Assembly (NCBI GenBank): GCA_012519655.1
Contig: JAAYPS010000131.1
Span: forward strand, 35,856-99,855
From: Clostridiaceae bacterium
Lineage (GTDB): Bacteria > Bacillota > Clostridia > DSM-8532
Length of the DNA: 64,000 nt
Direction of reading: 5' to 3'
Shown: positions 34,057-43,968 of the stretch, piece after piece
Position numbering within the stretch: the first letter of the stretch is position 1
How the letters are laid out: every line of letters begins with the position of its first letter
Program-made: the position numbers and the translations under genes
Notes under the pieces: generated by a model
Databases searched by the model: none
The model's input: the letters and a program-made list of their open reading frames with translations, nothing else
What the model was told of the DNA's origin: nothing

Positions 34057-34332
34057 ATGGATAATAAACATGGAAATGGGACATTGGATAACAATGGAGC
34101 TGGTTTAAGCTTAATTTATACCTTGCATGCAGTATCTCACCTGTCTAAGGATGAATTTGAGCTGTTAAAACTATTACGCAATGACAGTTCTATTTTGGAT
34201 AACTTTAATGATGAAGGACATGAGAAGTTTTCAAAAATTAAGAAAATTCTTAAAAGCTTCAACTTGAGCTCAATTCAAGACGTAATAGAAATAATCGAAA
34301 ACTATAAATTGTTTGAATTATACAATTTTTAG
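34057..34332 (+). CDS. Hypothetical protein, 91 aa
   Basis: ORF with ATG behind gtgagagga; no family recognised. Confidence 0.6.
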   Translation: MDNKHGNGTLDNNGAGLSLIYTLHAVSHLSKDEFELLKLLRNDSSILDNFNDEGHEKFSKIKKILKSFNLSSIQDVIEIIENYKLFELYNF

Positions 34333-34351
34333 CCGATAGTAATAATATATG

Positions 34352-34477
34352 GGCTTTTTCGATGTAACCTTAATAAGAATTACCTATATAGTATTCTGGT
34401 TCACACTTATTTCAAATGATGCATCTGTTTTGCACCCAGCATTTAAATAGTTTGAAATATCTCACATCGAAATAGCC
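34352..34477 (+). ncRNA. Candidate structured leader (three-way junction) upstream of HD-GYP gene
   Basis: 14-bp closing stem (13/14) enclosing two hairpins; hand-folded. Confidence 0.4.
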
Positions 34478-34526
34478 AATTAATACTATGCGTTTTTTCA
34501 TTTTTAGATTTCGAGGAGGCAGTATA

Positions 34527-35600
34527 TTGGCTAAGAAGATAATGGTAAGTATTAAAGATTGTAAGCCTAAAATGATTATTGCTGAAACAGTATATAATGA
34601 TTATGGGGCTGTAGTTGTTTGGGAAAACACGGTTTTAAATAGGCTAACCCTAATGCAGCTCGAGAATATTGGTATAGATTACCTGTACGTTTATGAGCAA
34701 GAAACAGACGAATCGATGGATGCAAAAATCAGCGAGCAAAAGCTACCCGGGCAGGCTCCTGATGATAGTTTTCTTCAGTCATATGAGAAAGACAAAAGCG
34801 ATATTAAAACTCTGTTGCTCGATTTATCGGAAGGAGAAACAGGGAGCATAGAAAAGGTATTAGATATAGCCAATTCAGTATATGCAAGAAATGAACAAAA
34901 TATGGACATCATCAATTGTATTACGCAAATTCGCAATGTGGATGAGTATACATACTATCATTGTATTAATGTTTCTATGCTTGCAATGCTAATAGGAAAA
35001 TGGCTACAGCTTGAACCTATTGACATCCATATGCTTGTACAGGCTGGATTATTGCACGATGTAGGTAAAAGCCTTATACCAGGTTCTATTATTAAGAAGC
35101 CCGCAAAACTCACTGAAAATGAATATGAAAAGGTAAAGAAACATTCACAATATGGATATTACTTAACTAAGAGATTGAATAGATTTGATAACAGAATACT
35201 TGAAGCCATTTTATACCATCATGAAAGGGAGGATGGTTCAGGTTATCCAAGAGGTCTTAATAGAGACCAGATCCCATTGTTTGCAAAAATTGTTGCAGTT
35301 GCTGATACATACGATGCTATGACAGCTAATAGAGTATATAAGCCCAAGCAAACACCTTTTAAGGTTTTTGATATGATGCAAAACAGTTGTTTTGGATATC
35401 TTGATCCCGTTGTACTCAACACTTTCCTCTCAAACATTAGCCATTATTATACTGGTAGTGTAGTGAAATTGAATGATGGTAGAATTGCAGAGGTTGTTTA
35501 CATAAACTATATGCAGTATGGAAAACCAGTTCTGAAAATTGGTGATGAGTATATTGATTTAATGGTCAGAAAAAACCTAAAAATAGAAGCCATAATATAA
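34527..35600 (+). CDS. HD-GYP domain phosphodiesterase-like protein (TTG start)
   Basis: YHCINVSMLAMLIGKWLQ, HDVGKSLIPGSIIKKPAKL, HHEREDGSGYPRGL; TTG 34527 behind gaggagg. Confidence 0.93.
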   Translation: MAKKIMVSIKDCKPKMIIAETVYNDYGAVVVWENTVLNRLTLMQLENIGIDYLYVYEQETDESMDAKISEQKLPGQAPDDSFLQSYEKDKSDIKTLLLDLSEGETGSIEKVLDIANSVYARNEQNMDIINCITQIRNVDEYTYYHCINVSMLAMLIGKWLQLEPIDIHMLVQAGLLHDVGKSLIPGSIIKKPAKLTENEYEKVKKHSQYGYYLTKRLNRFDNRILEAILYHHEREDGSGYPRGLNRDQIPLFAKIVAVADTYDAMTANRVYKPKQTPFKVFDMMQNSCFGYLDPVVLNTFLSNISHYYTGSVVKLNDGRIAEVVYINYMQYGKPVLKIGDEYIDLMVRKNLKIEAII

Positions 35601-35974
35601 GGCCGATTTTCTTTAATTTTTTATTTACGAACTGTAAACCTAAGCTAATTTACCACTAATTTTATGGGAAAAATTCTCAAGTAATATTCGCATATGACTT
35701 GTCAAAACTCAAACCAATGGCTTAATTAAGCGATTCTGTTAAACATCCCAATTTTGTTGGTCTTGTTCAGTAATCTAATTTTCGTTATTTGGTTATATCG
35801 TAAATGCCTTGGGAAAGGTATTGTATATTGCTCAAAAGATCTTTACAATATAATTATGGCATTATAACTTATCTCAATAGCACAAATCTTATATGTACTT
35901 TCTCGTTTTTAGTTAGTAAAGTACAAGTTGTATTAGTTGTAGATAATCAATTTTTGAAAGGGAGGCAGGTAATA

Positions 35975-36697
35975 GTGCGTGAATCAAAGGGTATTTTATT
36001 TGTAACATTCGTACTATTAGGAATGGTTTTAGCAATGCAATCTAGAACCATCTTATTGGCTAAACAGCAAAATGTTGTTGGGCAAACTTCTGTCCAGTCT
36101 TTGTCTGCCGAACTTGAGCATGAGAAAAATGAAGGATTAAGGTTGCAGGAAGAGCTGCATAAGCTTGAAGAAAGAGAAGCTGAAATAATGAGGCAGATTA
36201 GTAATGAAGGTAACCCAATGATAAATGAGCTTTTGAATAAAAGACATCTTCTACAGACAATTAATGGATTTACAGATGTTGAAGGTAGTGGTGTAATTAT
36301 TACCTTAGATGATGCACCTGCAAGGAATGAAATGGATCCGAGTCAATTAATCATTCATGATTCTGACATTATCAACATTTTGAATGAGTTAAGAGCTGCT
36401 GGCGCGCAAGCCTTTGCAATAAATGATGAACGCATAATAGCTACCAGTAAGCAATTATGCGCAGGACCGACCATACTAATCAATCGTAACAGATATCCTG
36501 TGCCCTATGTTGTAAAAGCCATAGGCGATCCAGATGAATTATTTAATGCACTTGAACAAAGTGAGGTTGTAACTATTATGAGAATATATGATATACAAGT
36601 GAGCATTAGGAAGGAATCGGACATAGTCATACCAAGATACAGAGCATACAAAAATACCGAAAGCATGATATCCGGTTTGGAGGTAGTTGAAAAATGA
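35975..36697 (+). CDS. DUF881 family protein (GTG start)
   Basis: TM, coiled coil, GSGVIITLDDAP, NELRAAGAQAFAINDERI; GTG 35975 behind aaagggagg. Confidence 0.85.
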   Translation: MRESKGILFVTFVLLGMVLAMQSRTILLAKQQNVVGQTSVQSLSAELEHEKNEGLRLQEELHKLEEREAEIMRQISNEGNPMINELLNKRHLLQTINGFTDVEGSGVIITLDDAPARNEMDPSQLIIHDSDIINILNELRAAGAQAFAINDERIIATSKQLCAGPTILINRNRYPVPYVVKAIGDPDELFNALEQSEVVTIMRIYDIQVSIRKESDIVIPRYRAYKNTESMISGLEVVEK

Positions 36698-37389
36698 AAT
36701 TATTTAGAGATGCTGCTATAACAGTTGTTTGTTTATTGTTAGGTATTATTTTATCTGTACAATACAGGAGTGTGAAGATTAACAACACTGTTGCTGTTTA
36801 TGAGCAGCAAAGAGTAAATGATTTGATTACCGACCTTTTACGTGAACAGGAAAACAACGAGCAGCTCCAAAAAAGAATAGATGATTTACAAAAAGACCTT
36901 GAAAACCTTCGTACTGGTACAAATAGTGAAAATGAGACAATACAAGAGTTGAGAAAGGACATCGAGGAATTAGAAATTCTCGCAGGTCTTAAAACCGTAA
37001 AAGGTGCTGGCATAATTGTAACCATCGACAGCATGGGACTGTCTCCAGTTGATGACAGCCATATTCTTACTGTCTTGAATGAGTTAAAGGCAACTGACGT
37101 GCAGGCACTTGCAGTAAATGATGAAAGAATTATAGCTACAACCGAAGTTAGAAGGGCGGGTAGCTATATGATGGTAAATGGTAGAAAACTATTGCCACCA
37201 TATATAATAAAGGCTATTGCCGATCCCGAGAAGCTGGAAAATTCGCTTACCATTATGGCTGGTGTTGTGGATACTTTGAAATACTATGATATAAAAGTGG
37301 ATATTAAACAAGATGAGAATGTTATCATACCAGCAGTACGTGATGACGGAACGGTTTTGCGTTATGATCTTTTAGAACCCGTACATTAA
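36694..37389 (+). CDS. DUF881 family protein, second copy
   Basis: TM, coiled coil, GAGIIVTIDSMG, NELKATDVQALAVNDERI; ATGA overlap. Confidence 0.87.
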   Translation: MKLFRDAAITVVCLLLGIILSVQYRSVKINNTVAVYEQQRVNDLITDLLREQENNEQLQKRIDDLQKDLENLRTGTNSENETIQELRKDIEELEILAGLKTVKGAGIIVTIDSMGLSPVDDSHILTVLNELKATDVQALAVNDERIIATTEVRRAGSYMMVNGRKLLPPYIIKAIADPEKLENSLTIMAGVVDTLKYYDIKVDIKQDENVIIPAVRDDGTVLRYDLLEPVH

Positions 37390-37528
37390 TGCGTTGTCAT
37401 TCAAATTCCCGTTGAAGAGTGCATAGAGAAAAACCTTTATTGTGGCATTTTGTGATGTAACACAAAAGCCTTTATTAAGCTTGTAATTTTTTTTATGAAT
37501 TGACTATATATATAATACTAGGAATATC

Positions 37529-37613
37529 AAGAGCAGTTGAAAGGATAATGTGTATACTACAAAATCCATTCAAATCTTAAGTAGTAGATGTGCTTAAGAA
37601 ATGCTCTTTTTTT
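37529..37613 (+). ncRNA. Candidate three-way-junction RNA / attenuator ending in a U-tract, upstream of pdaA-like gene
   Basis: Closing stem AAGAGCA/TGCTCTT plus stems TTGAAAGGAT/ATCCATTCAA and TCTTAAG/CTTAAGA, then T7; hand-folded. Confidence 0.45.
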
Positions 37614-37626
37614 GTTGGTAAAAGAT

Positions 37627-38556
37627 ATGAAAAGAAAATTAGGCATAGCATTGATCATACTTATGATATTAGTATCATTAATTACCTATGATGCATTGAT
37701 CTCCACACGACATAAATTAGGAGATGGAAAGGATAAAACACTATTTGAACTTAGTTTCAATGACCTCGATTTTGAGAATGAAATAACCACATTAAGTGAT
37801 ACATACTCTTCACCCGCATCACATACGTATCAGACTGCAAATTCTGTAAATACCATTAGAGGGTGGGGGCTTGTTCGTGTGAAGGACAATAAAACACCCA
37901 AGGCAGATCCAGGGGCTCCAGAGCTTTTAAAAAAGTATAACAGCATTTATGTTGCTGATACTGATAGCCCCGTAATATACCTTACTTTCGATGAAGGATA
38001 TGAAGCAGGGTTTACACCCGATATACTGGATTGTTTAAAAGAACATAATGTCAATGCCATCTTTTTTATTACTGGACCATATCTAAATCAGCACGAGGAT
38101 TTGGTTCGCAGAATGGTGGAAGAAGGGCATGCAGTGGGAAATCATACTGTAGGTCATTATAGTCTCCCTACGCTAAGTGACGAGAAAATGCAGAAAGAAG
38201 TTACAGAGTTGGACAGTGTTTTCTATGAAAAATTCAAAAAACATATGGTTTTCCTAAGGCCTCCAAAAGGTGAGTATAGCGAACACTCACTCAAAGTTAC
38301 TTCTCAAATGGGATATATTAATGTATTCTGGAGCCTTGCTTATAATGATTGGGATAGAAACAACCAGAAAGGTTGGGAAAATGCTTATAATAAAGTGATG
38401 CCAAACCTTCACAATGGTGCGATTATATTGCTACACGCTGTATCCAGTGATAATGCTCAGGCCCTTGATCGCATTATCACAGACACAAGAAAGAAAGGAT
38501 ATGAGTTTGGAAATGTGTTTGATCTAATAGATTTCGCACGGGGGGATGGCCAATGA
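37627..38556 (+). CDS. pdaA: Polysaccharide deacetylase, PdaA-like; start uncertain (37588/37615/37627)
   Basis: VIYLTFDEGYEAGFTPDIL, AIFFITGPYL, GNHTVGHYSLP, LRPPKGEYS. Confidence 0.85.
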   Translation: MKRKLGIALIILMILVSLITYDALISTRHKLGDGKDKTLFELSFNDLDFENEITTLSDTYSSPASHTYQTANSVNTIRGWGLVRVKDNKTPKADPGAPELLKKYNSIYVADTDSPVIYLTFDEGYEAGFTPDILDCLKEHNVNAIFFITGPYLNQHEDLVRRMVEEGHAVGNHTVGHYSLPTLSDEKMQKEVTELDSVFYEKFKKHMVFLRPPKGEYSEHSLKVTSQMGYINVFWSLAYNDWDRNNQKGWENAYNKVMPNLHNGAIILLHAVSSDNAQALDRIITDTRKKGYEFGNVFDLIDFARGDGQ

Positions 38557-38864
38557 GAAAAAGAAGACACAGTAAGTCTAATAAGAGAAAAAAAGAGTCT
38601 ACAACAGTTAAAGAAAAAGTAGCCAAGATTCTTGAGATACCAGAAGAAGTGGTGTCTGATCGTCCCAAAATTACTACAGTAGGAAGAAAAGAGGTTTTCG
38701 TTGAGAACTACCGCGGCATTATTGAATTCACAAATGAAATTGTGAGAATCAATTCAAACTATGGAGTAATAACAATTACCGGCAAGAACATGAAAATTCG
38801 TGAGATTACAAATGAAGATATAGTAATCATTGGTGACATAGATAATATTGATTATGTAGTTTAA
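38553..38864 (+). CDS. yqfC: Sporulation protein YqfC
   Basis: YabP/YqfC-like small protein directly upstream of yqfD. Confidence 0.88.
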   Translation: MRKRRHSKSNKRKKESTTVKEKVAKILEIPEEVVSDRPKITTVGRKEVFVENYRGIIEFTNEIVRINSNYGVITITGKNMKIREITNEDIVIIGDIDNIDYVV

Positions 38865-38973
38865 TAAAGTACAAGTTACTGTTCACTCTATTTGTATATT
38901 GGTGTTTCCTAATATTGCACTGCTATATATATCTTGTAACTGTGAACTGTAAGTACACGTTTTTGGAGGTTGT

Positions 38974-40167
38974 ATGTTCCTTATTAGATTATGGCATTAT
39001 TTAAAAGGGTATGTTATTATAATTGTAAACGGACAGTCTGTCGAAAAGTTTATTAATATCTGTACCCGAAGACAGATTTTACTTTGGGATATGGAGAGAG
39101 TGGAGCGGAATTCAGTCCGTATGAAAATGAGCATCCGCGGCTTTAAGAATGCCCGTACTGCTGCCAGAAAATCCCGATGTAGGATGCGGATTTTAGAAAA
39201 AAAAGGTTTCCCTTTCCTTTTTGGGAAATACAAAAAAAGAAAAGGCTTTGTTTTAGGTCTTATTGTATTTGCAGTATTGATATATTTTATGACATCTATT
39301 ATTTGGTCTATTGATATTACCGGAAATTATCATGTAAAAGCCGATAAGTTAATAGAGCAAATGAGCGAATATGGAATATACAGAGGGGCGTCAAAAAGAG
39401 CAATAGATCCTAAATTTTTGGCAGATATGTTAATGCTAAAAAACAGGCAACTATCTTGGGTGGGTGTTGAGATTAAAGGAACAAGGCTTCTTATTTCGGT
39501 AAAAGAAGGTGTTGAAACACCTATGATTATTCCATTGGATCAACCCTGTAATGTGGTTGCAAAAAATGATGGGATAATTGTTTCGATTATTGCTAAAAAT
39601 GGATTGGCATTGGTGAAAGAAGGAGATACTGTTAGAAGAGGTCAAGTGTTGATTACTGGCATATTGGAAAGTAAATATCCTGAATTTGGCTCGAAACAGG
39701 TACATGCAATAGGAGAAGTAGTGGCGCGTACCTGGTATGAGATAAAAAAAGAAGTTCCTAAAATTAAAGTAAACAGAATGAGAACGGGGTTGGAATGGAA
39801 TAAGTATAGTATTTACTTTCTTGATTTGAAAGTAAGGCTCCCTTCCGGGAAAAACCCGTTCGAGCTATATGAATCAAATATTATTGATAAAGCTCCGGTA
39901 ATAGGGAACAAATTCAAACTTCCTTTTGGTATTGTCGTCGAAAAGTATTACGAATTGGAAGAAGAAGAACAGGTGCTTGATCAACAGCAGGCAAGGGAAA
40001 TTGCAGAAAATATGGCAGTTGAGGAAATTCAACAAGTTGTTCCCAAAGATGCTGAAATAGTAGAACGACAGTTGCAGTTCTTTGCAGAAGATGAAAAAGA
40101 ATATATTTCTATAACAGTCGAATGTACTGAAGATATTGCAGCGCAACAGGAAATTGGAGGGAATTAA
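38974..40167 (+). CDS. yqfD: Sporulation protein YqfD
   Basis: N-term GYVIIIVNGQSVEKFINICTRRQILLWD; follows yqfC, precedes phoH. Confidence 0.92.
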   Translation: MFLIRLWHYLKGYVIIIVNGQSVEKFINICTRRQILLWDMERVERNSVRMKMSIRGFKNARTAARKSRCRMRILEKKGFPFLFGKYKKRKGFVLGLIVFAVLIYFMTSIIWSIDITGNYHVKADKLIEQMSEYGIYRGASKRAIDPKFLADMLMLKNRQLSWVGVEIKGTRLLISVKEGVETPMIIPLDQPCNVVAKNDGIIVSIIAKNGLALVKEGDTVRRGQVLITGILESKYPEFGSKQVHAIGEVVARTWYEIKKEVPKIKVNRMRTGLEWNKYSIYFLDLKVRLPSGKNPFELYESNIIDKAPVIGNKFKLPFGIVVEKYYELEEEEQVLDQQQAREIAENMAVEEIQQVVPKDAEIVERQLQFFAEDEKEYISITVECTEDIAAQQEIGGN

Positions 40168-41156
40168 TGGAGGCAGTCGTTGAAAAAAATATTGATATAC
40201 CAGATATTGAAACTGAAATGAACTTGTTTGGACAGTATGATAAAAATATAAGACTTATTGAAAATGCTCTAAACGTAAAGGTTACAAATAGAGAAAATGA
40301 GGTAAAAATATCCGGCGTCGAATCAAAAGTTGATAAAGCGTTGGAAGTAATATATAGACTATTAGAGATTATAAAACAGGGTGAGACAATTACCACTCAA
40401 AATGTAAACTATCTCCTTTCTGTAATTGAAGAAGATGTTGAAGAGGATGACAGCTCACCTTTAGGACTTGTTTGCATTACAGCAAGAGGTAAACCCATTA
40501 AATCAAAGACATATGGTCAAAAAAAATACGTAGAAGCAATTAAAAAAAATAATATTGTCTTCTGCATAGGACCTGCAGGTACTGGTAAGACCTTTCTTGC
40601 TGTAGCCATGGCAGTGAAAGCATTTCGTGAAAAAGCAGTAAGTAGAATAGTAATAACACGTCCTGCAGTAGAAGCTGGAGAAAGACTGGGCTTTTTACCA
40701 GGTGATTTGCAAAACAAGGTAGATCCTTATCTTAGACCTCTTTATGACGCCCTTTATCACATTATGGGTCAAGAAACATATATGACAAGCATGGAAAAAG
40801 GAATTATTGAGGTGGCACCTTTAGCATATATGCGCGGCCGTACCCTCGATGATTCTTTTATTATTCTTGATGAGGCTCAAAACACAACACCTGAACAGAT
40901 GAAGATGTTTTTGACCAGAATAGGCGCTGGCTCAAAGGTTATCGTTACTGGGGATATTACACAGATAGATCTTCCAGGAGAAAAAAGGTCAGGGCTTGTT
41001 GAAATACAAAAGGTACTAACAGGTGTTGAAGGTATTGCATTTGTATACTTGAATAGTAGGGATGTTATACGACACGAATTGGTACAACGTATTATTAAAG
41101 CCTATGAGCAGTATGAAAAAAGAAAGCAAGGAAAGAAGAGCGAGCCTAAGAGATAA
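40167..41156 (+). CDS. phoH: PhoH family protein
   Basis: FCIGPAGTGKTFLAVAMAV, FIILDEAQNTTPEQMKMFLTRIG. Confidence 0.95.
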   Translation: MEAVVEKNIDIPDIETEMNLFGQYDKNIRLIENALNVKVTNRENEVKISGVESKVDKALEVIYRLLEIIKQGETITTQNVNYLLSVIEEDVEEDDSSPLGLVCITARGKPIKSKTYGQKKYVEAIKKNNIVFCIGPAGTGKTFLAVAMAVKAFREKAVSRIVITRPAVEAGERLGFLPGDLQNKVDPYLRPLYDALYHIMGQETYMTSMEKGIIEVAPLAYMRGRTLDDSFIILDEAQNTTPEQMKMFLTRIGAGSKVIVTGDITQIDLPGEKRSGLVEIQKVLTGVEGIAFVYLNSRDVIRHELVQRIIKAYEQYEKRKQGKKSEPKR

Positions 41157-41217
41157 AAGAGACGTCGTTAAAAATTAATAATAGGTGATTGAGTTTTTAC
41201 GAAAGGTAGGGGATAAT

Positions 41218-43506
41218 GTGTCTGCGAAGAAAAGCAAGGATAGAAAATTCTATAAAAGGATTGGACAAGTCATAAAAAACGACAACTTTCAGCGTATGTT
41301 ATTATGGTTCTTCTCTCTCATATTAGTTTTTATTATGATCTCAAGTGGCGCGGCTCCTAAAAAATATAAGCTCACTCTAGGATTAGCTTCGGGCGTTGAC
41401 ATACGTGCGCCTAGAGACATTGAAAACACCATGAAAACCCAAGAGCTTGCACTTGAAAGCGTAAAAGAGATTCCACCTGTTATTAAAGAATTACAAATGG
41501 CTAATTCGCAAATGGTGGGAAAAATCTATGAGTTTTTCGATACATTAGATGCTTTGCGTACAAAAATTATCCCCATGTTGGAAGCTGACCCAGAGGCAGA
41601 TTTATTAGAACTTTTGAAAGAAGATAAAACTTATAATAATACAATTATTGATAGTATGACTGAAGAACTTAAACTTTATTTATTCGGACGTGATATACAG
41701 TCAGAAATAAATGGGCTTAAAGAATTACTAGTAAGACGAATAATACCACGATTACCTACAACATCAATAACGAAGGAAAATCTTTCTGATGTTTTAGCAG
41801 AATATAATACAATAATGGAAGAGAACATTGATGCTACTGAAATGCAACAAGTCGCGAAACATATCCTTTCAGGTGTACTGGTTCCTAATAGTAGAGTGGA
41901 TGAGCAGGAAACAGAAAATCAAAGAAATGATTATATTGAATCCTATAAGCTCGAAAATCCCGTGATGATTTTTAAAAATGAACGGTTCATCCGTAAAGAA
42001 GATATTGTTACAGCAGATAAACTTGATGTTATGAGAAGGCTGGGATTATTGGACGAACAAAGCGGTCCAGACTATCTTTTTTTAACAGCGGTATTCTTAA
42101 TACTCCTATCATTATGGGTAATATTAGCATTTTTCATAAAACAATTTTCAAAAAAGACATACACGAATAAAAATGAACTATTTCTTGTTTCGGTAATTAT
42201 AGTTGTAACTGTATTTTTAGCAACTTTGGCAAAAGAAGTAGTACCAGAATATGCCCCATATGTAACACTGGGCTTTATAGCTCCAGTGTTAATTGCTGTA
42301 TTTTTAAACACACAAGTTGCTGTTGTTGTAAATTTAATTACTACGATAGCAGTATCACTACTTTTCCGGGATAATCCCACTTTCATATTAATGTTTGTTA
42401 TAAGTGGCACAATTGCCTCTTTTCTATCAACTAATGCAAGCCAAAGGAGAAGGATATCGTTAGCAGGTATTGCTATAGGTGTTGTTAATATTTTTATAGT
42501 GGCTTGTGTGGGAATAATTGAGAAAAAAGAATGGTTGTCCATTCTTTATGAAGGTGGTCTTTCGTTTTTGAACGGTATTCTATCTGTTATAATTGCTATT
42601 GGGTTGCTCCCGTTTCTCGAAAGCATATTTAATATGATAACACCTTTGAAACTGCTCGAATTGGCAGACCCCAACCATCCCTTGCTAAAACGTTTATTGA
42701 TGGAGGCTCCGGGAACATATCATCATAGTTTAATGGTTGGTAATCTTGCAGAGGTCGCCGTAAGACAAATAGGTGGTAATGCATTACTTGCAAGAGTAGG
42801 TGCATACTTCCATGATATTGGTAAATTGAAAAGACCTAATTTTTTCAAGGAAAATCAAATGTCGGGGAATCCTCATGATAGACTAACACCAAATTTAAGC
42901 ACGCTTGTAATAACATCTCATGCTAAAGATGGTGAACAGCTTGCGTTAAAGTACAAGTTGCCAAGAGCCATCCGGGATATAATTATACAGCACCATGGTT
43001 CTACGCTGGTTGCCTTTTTCTATCATAAAGCAAAGCAGGGTGAAAAAGGGGAGGGCGTAAAAGAAGGGGATTTTCGCTATGAGGGACCAAAGCCACAAAC
43101 GAAGGAGGCTGCAGTTGTCCTTCTTGCCGACTCTGTTGAGGCAGCTGTTCGCTCCATGCAGGAGAGAACAAAAGGGAAAATTGAGGGCTTGATCAGAAAA
43201 ATAATTAAGGATAAACTGGATGATGGCCAACTGGATAATTGCGAGTTGACACTAAAAGATATGAATGAAATTGCAAATGCATTCTTGACGGTTTTCAGCG
43301 GCTTTTTCCATGAAAGGACTGAATATCCTGAACTTGAGAAAAAGACTAAGTTAAGCGAATTGGATAACTATAGTACGCTTATCGAAGATAAAAAGGAGAC
43401 TGAAAATGAAAATAGTAATCCAAAACAAGTTGAAGAAGAGATATCTTCCCTTGAAACCTTTGAAGAAACTACTGACCACAGCGATGGAGACGGTATTAAG
43501 CAATGA
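41218..43506 (+). CDS. pgpH: 7TM-HD family phosphohydrolase (PgpH/YqfF); start 41185 or 41218
   Basis: Extracellular domain, multi-TM, HD motifs APGTYHHSLMVGNLAEVA, GAYFHDIGKLKRP. Confidence 0.92.
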   Translation: MSAKKSKDRKFYKRIGQVIKNDNFQRMLLWFFSLILVFIMISSGAAPKKYKLTLGLASGVDIRAPRDIENTMKTQELALESVKEIPPVIKELQMANSQMVGKIYEFFDTLDALRTKIIPMLEADPEADLLELLKEDKTYNNTIIDSMTEELKLYLFGRDIQSEINGLKELLVRRIIPRLPTTSITKENLSDVLAEYNTIMEENIDATEMQQVAKHILSGVLVPNSRVDEQETENQRNDYIESYKLENPVMIFKNERFIRKEDIVTADKLDVMRRLGLLDEQSGPDYLFLTAVFLILLSLWVILAFFIKQFSKKTYTNKNELFLVSVIIVVTVFLATLAKEVVPEYAPYVTLGFIAPVLIAVFLNTQVAVVVNLITTIAVSLLFRDNPTFILMFVISGTIASFLSTNASQRRRISLAGIAIGVVNIFIVACVGIIEKKEWLSILYEGGLSFLNGILSVIIAIGLLPFLESIFNMITPLKLLELADPNHPLLKRLLMEAPGTYHHSLMVGNLAEVAVRQIGGNALLARVGAYFHDIGKLKRPNFFKENQMSGNPHDRLTPNLSTLVITSHAKDGEQLALKYKLPRAIRDIIIQHHGSTLVAFFYHKAKQGEKGEGVKEGDFRYEGPKPQTKEAAVVLLADSVEAAVRSMQERTKGKIEGLIRKIIKDKLDDGQLDNCELTLKDMNEIANAFLTVFSGFFHERTEYPELEKKTKLSELDNYSTLIEDKKETENENSNPKQVEEEISSLETFEETTDHSDGDGIKQ

Positions 43507-43894
43507 GGATATTAATTATGATACATTGGTTTCAATACTTCTAGTGGAGAACGAAGAAATTCGCAGCATAAATTTTGAACATAGAAAAATAAATAATATT
43601 ACTGATGTTATATCATTTCCCATGCTTGATATGGAAAATGGCAGATTTATTACCCAGCCAGAAGAATACGACATGGATCAGGGAATGCTATTTCTTGGGG
43701 ATATAGTCATTTCTGTTCCTAAAGCAATAGAGCAGGCACAAATGTACGAGCATTCTGTTAATAGAGAAATCGCTTTCTTGGCAATTCATGGTTTGCTTCA
43801 TCTGTTAGGATATGACCATGAAACACCTGAAGACGAAGAAACTATGGTAAAAAAACAGGAAAACATTCTTTCGTTAATGGAGCTACCCCGGTAA
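43406..43894 (+). CDS. ybeY: Endoribonuclease YbeY
   Basis: TDVISFPML, HGLLHLLGYDHETPED. Confidence 0.95.
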   Translation: MKIVIQNKLKKRYLPLKPLKKLLTTAMETVLSNEDINYDTLVSILLVENEEIRSINFEHRKINNITDVISFPMLDMENGRFITQPEEYDMDQGMLFLGDIVISVPKAIEQAQMYEHSVNREIAFLAIHGLLHLLGYDHETPEDEETMVKKQENILSLMELPR

Positions 43895-43968
43895 ATGTTT
43901 GTATGTTTTTCTAGTTTATGAAATAGGCCTCTATAGCATAGTGTTTTGTATTTATATATAAAATTTGA

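Noticed and set aside
35630-35650. AACTGTAAACCTAAGCTAATT, similar (18/21) to 47706-47726 AACTGTCAACCTAAGTTAGTT
   Set aside because: Only two copies noticed, both in AT-rich gaps without structure; may be chance. A genome-wide motif count would decide.
42072-42542. 156-aa minus-strand ORF within pgpH
   Set aside because: Antisense to conserved TM-coding sequence; Ile/Thr-rich artefact.
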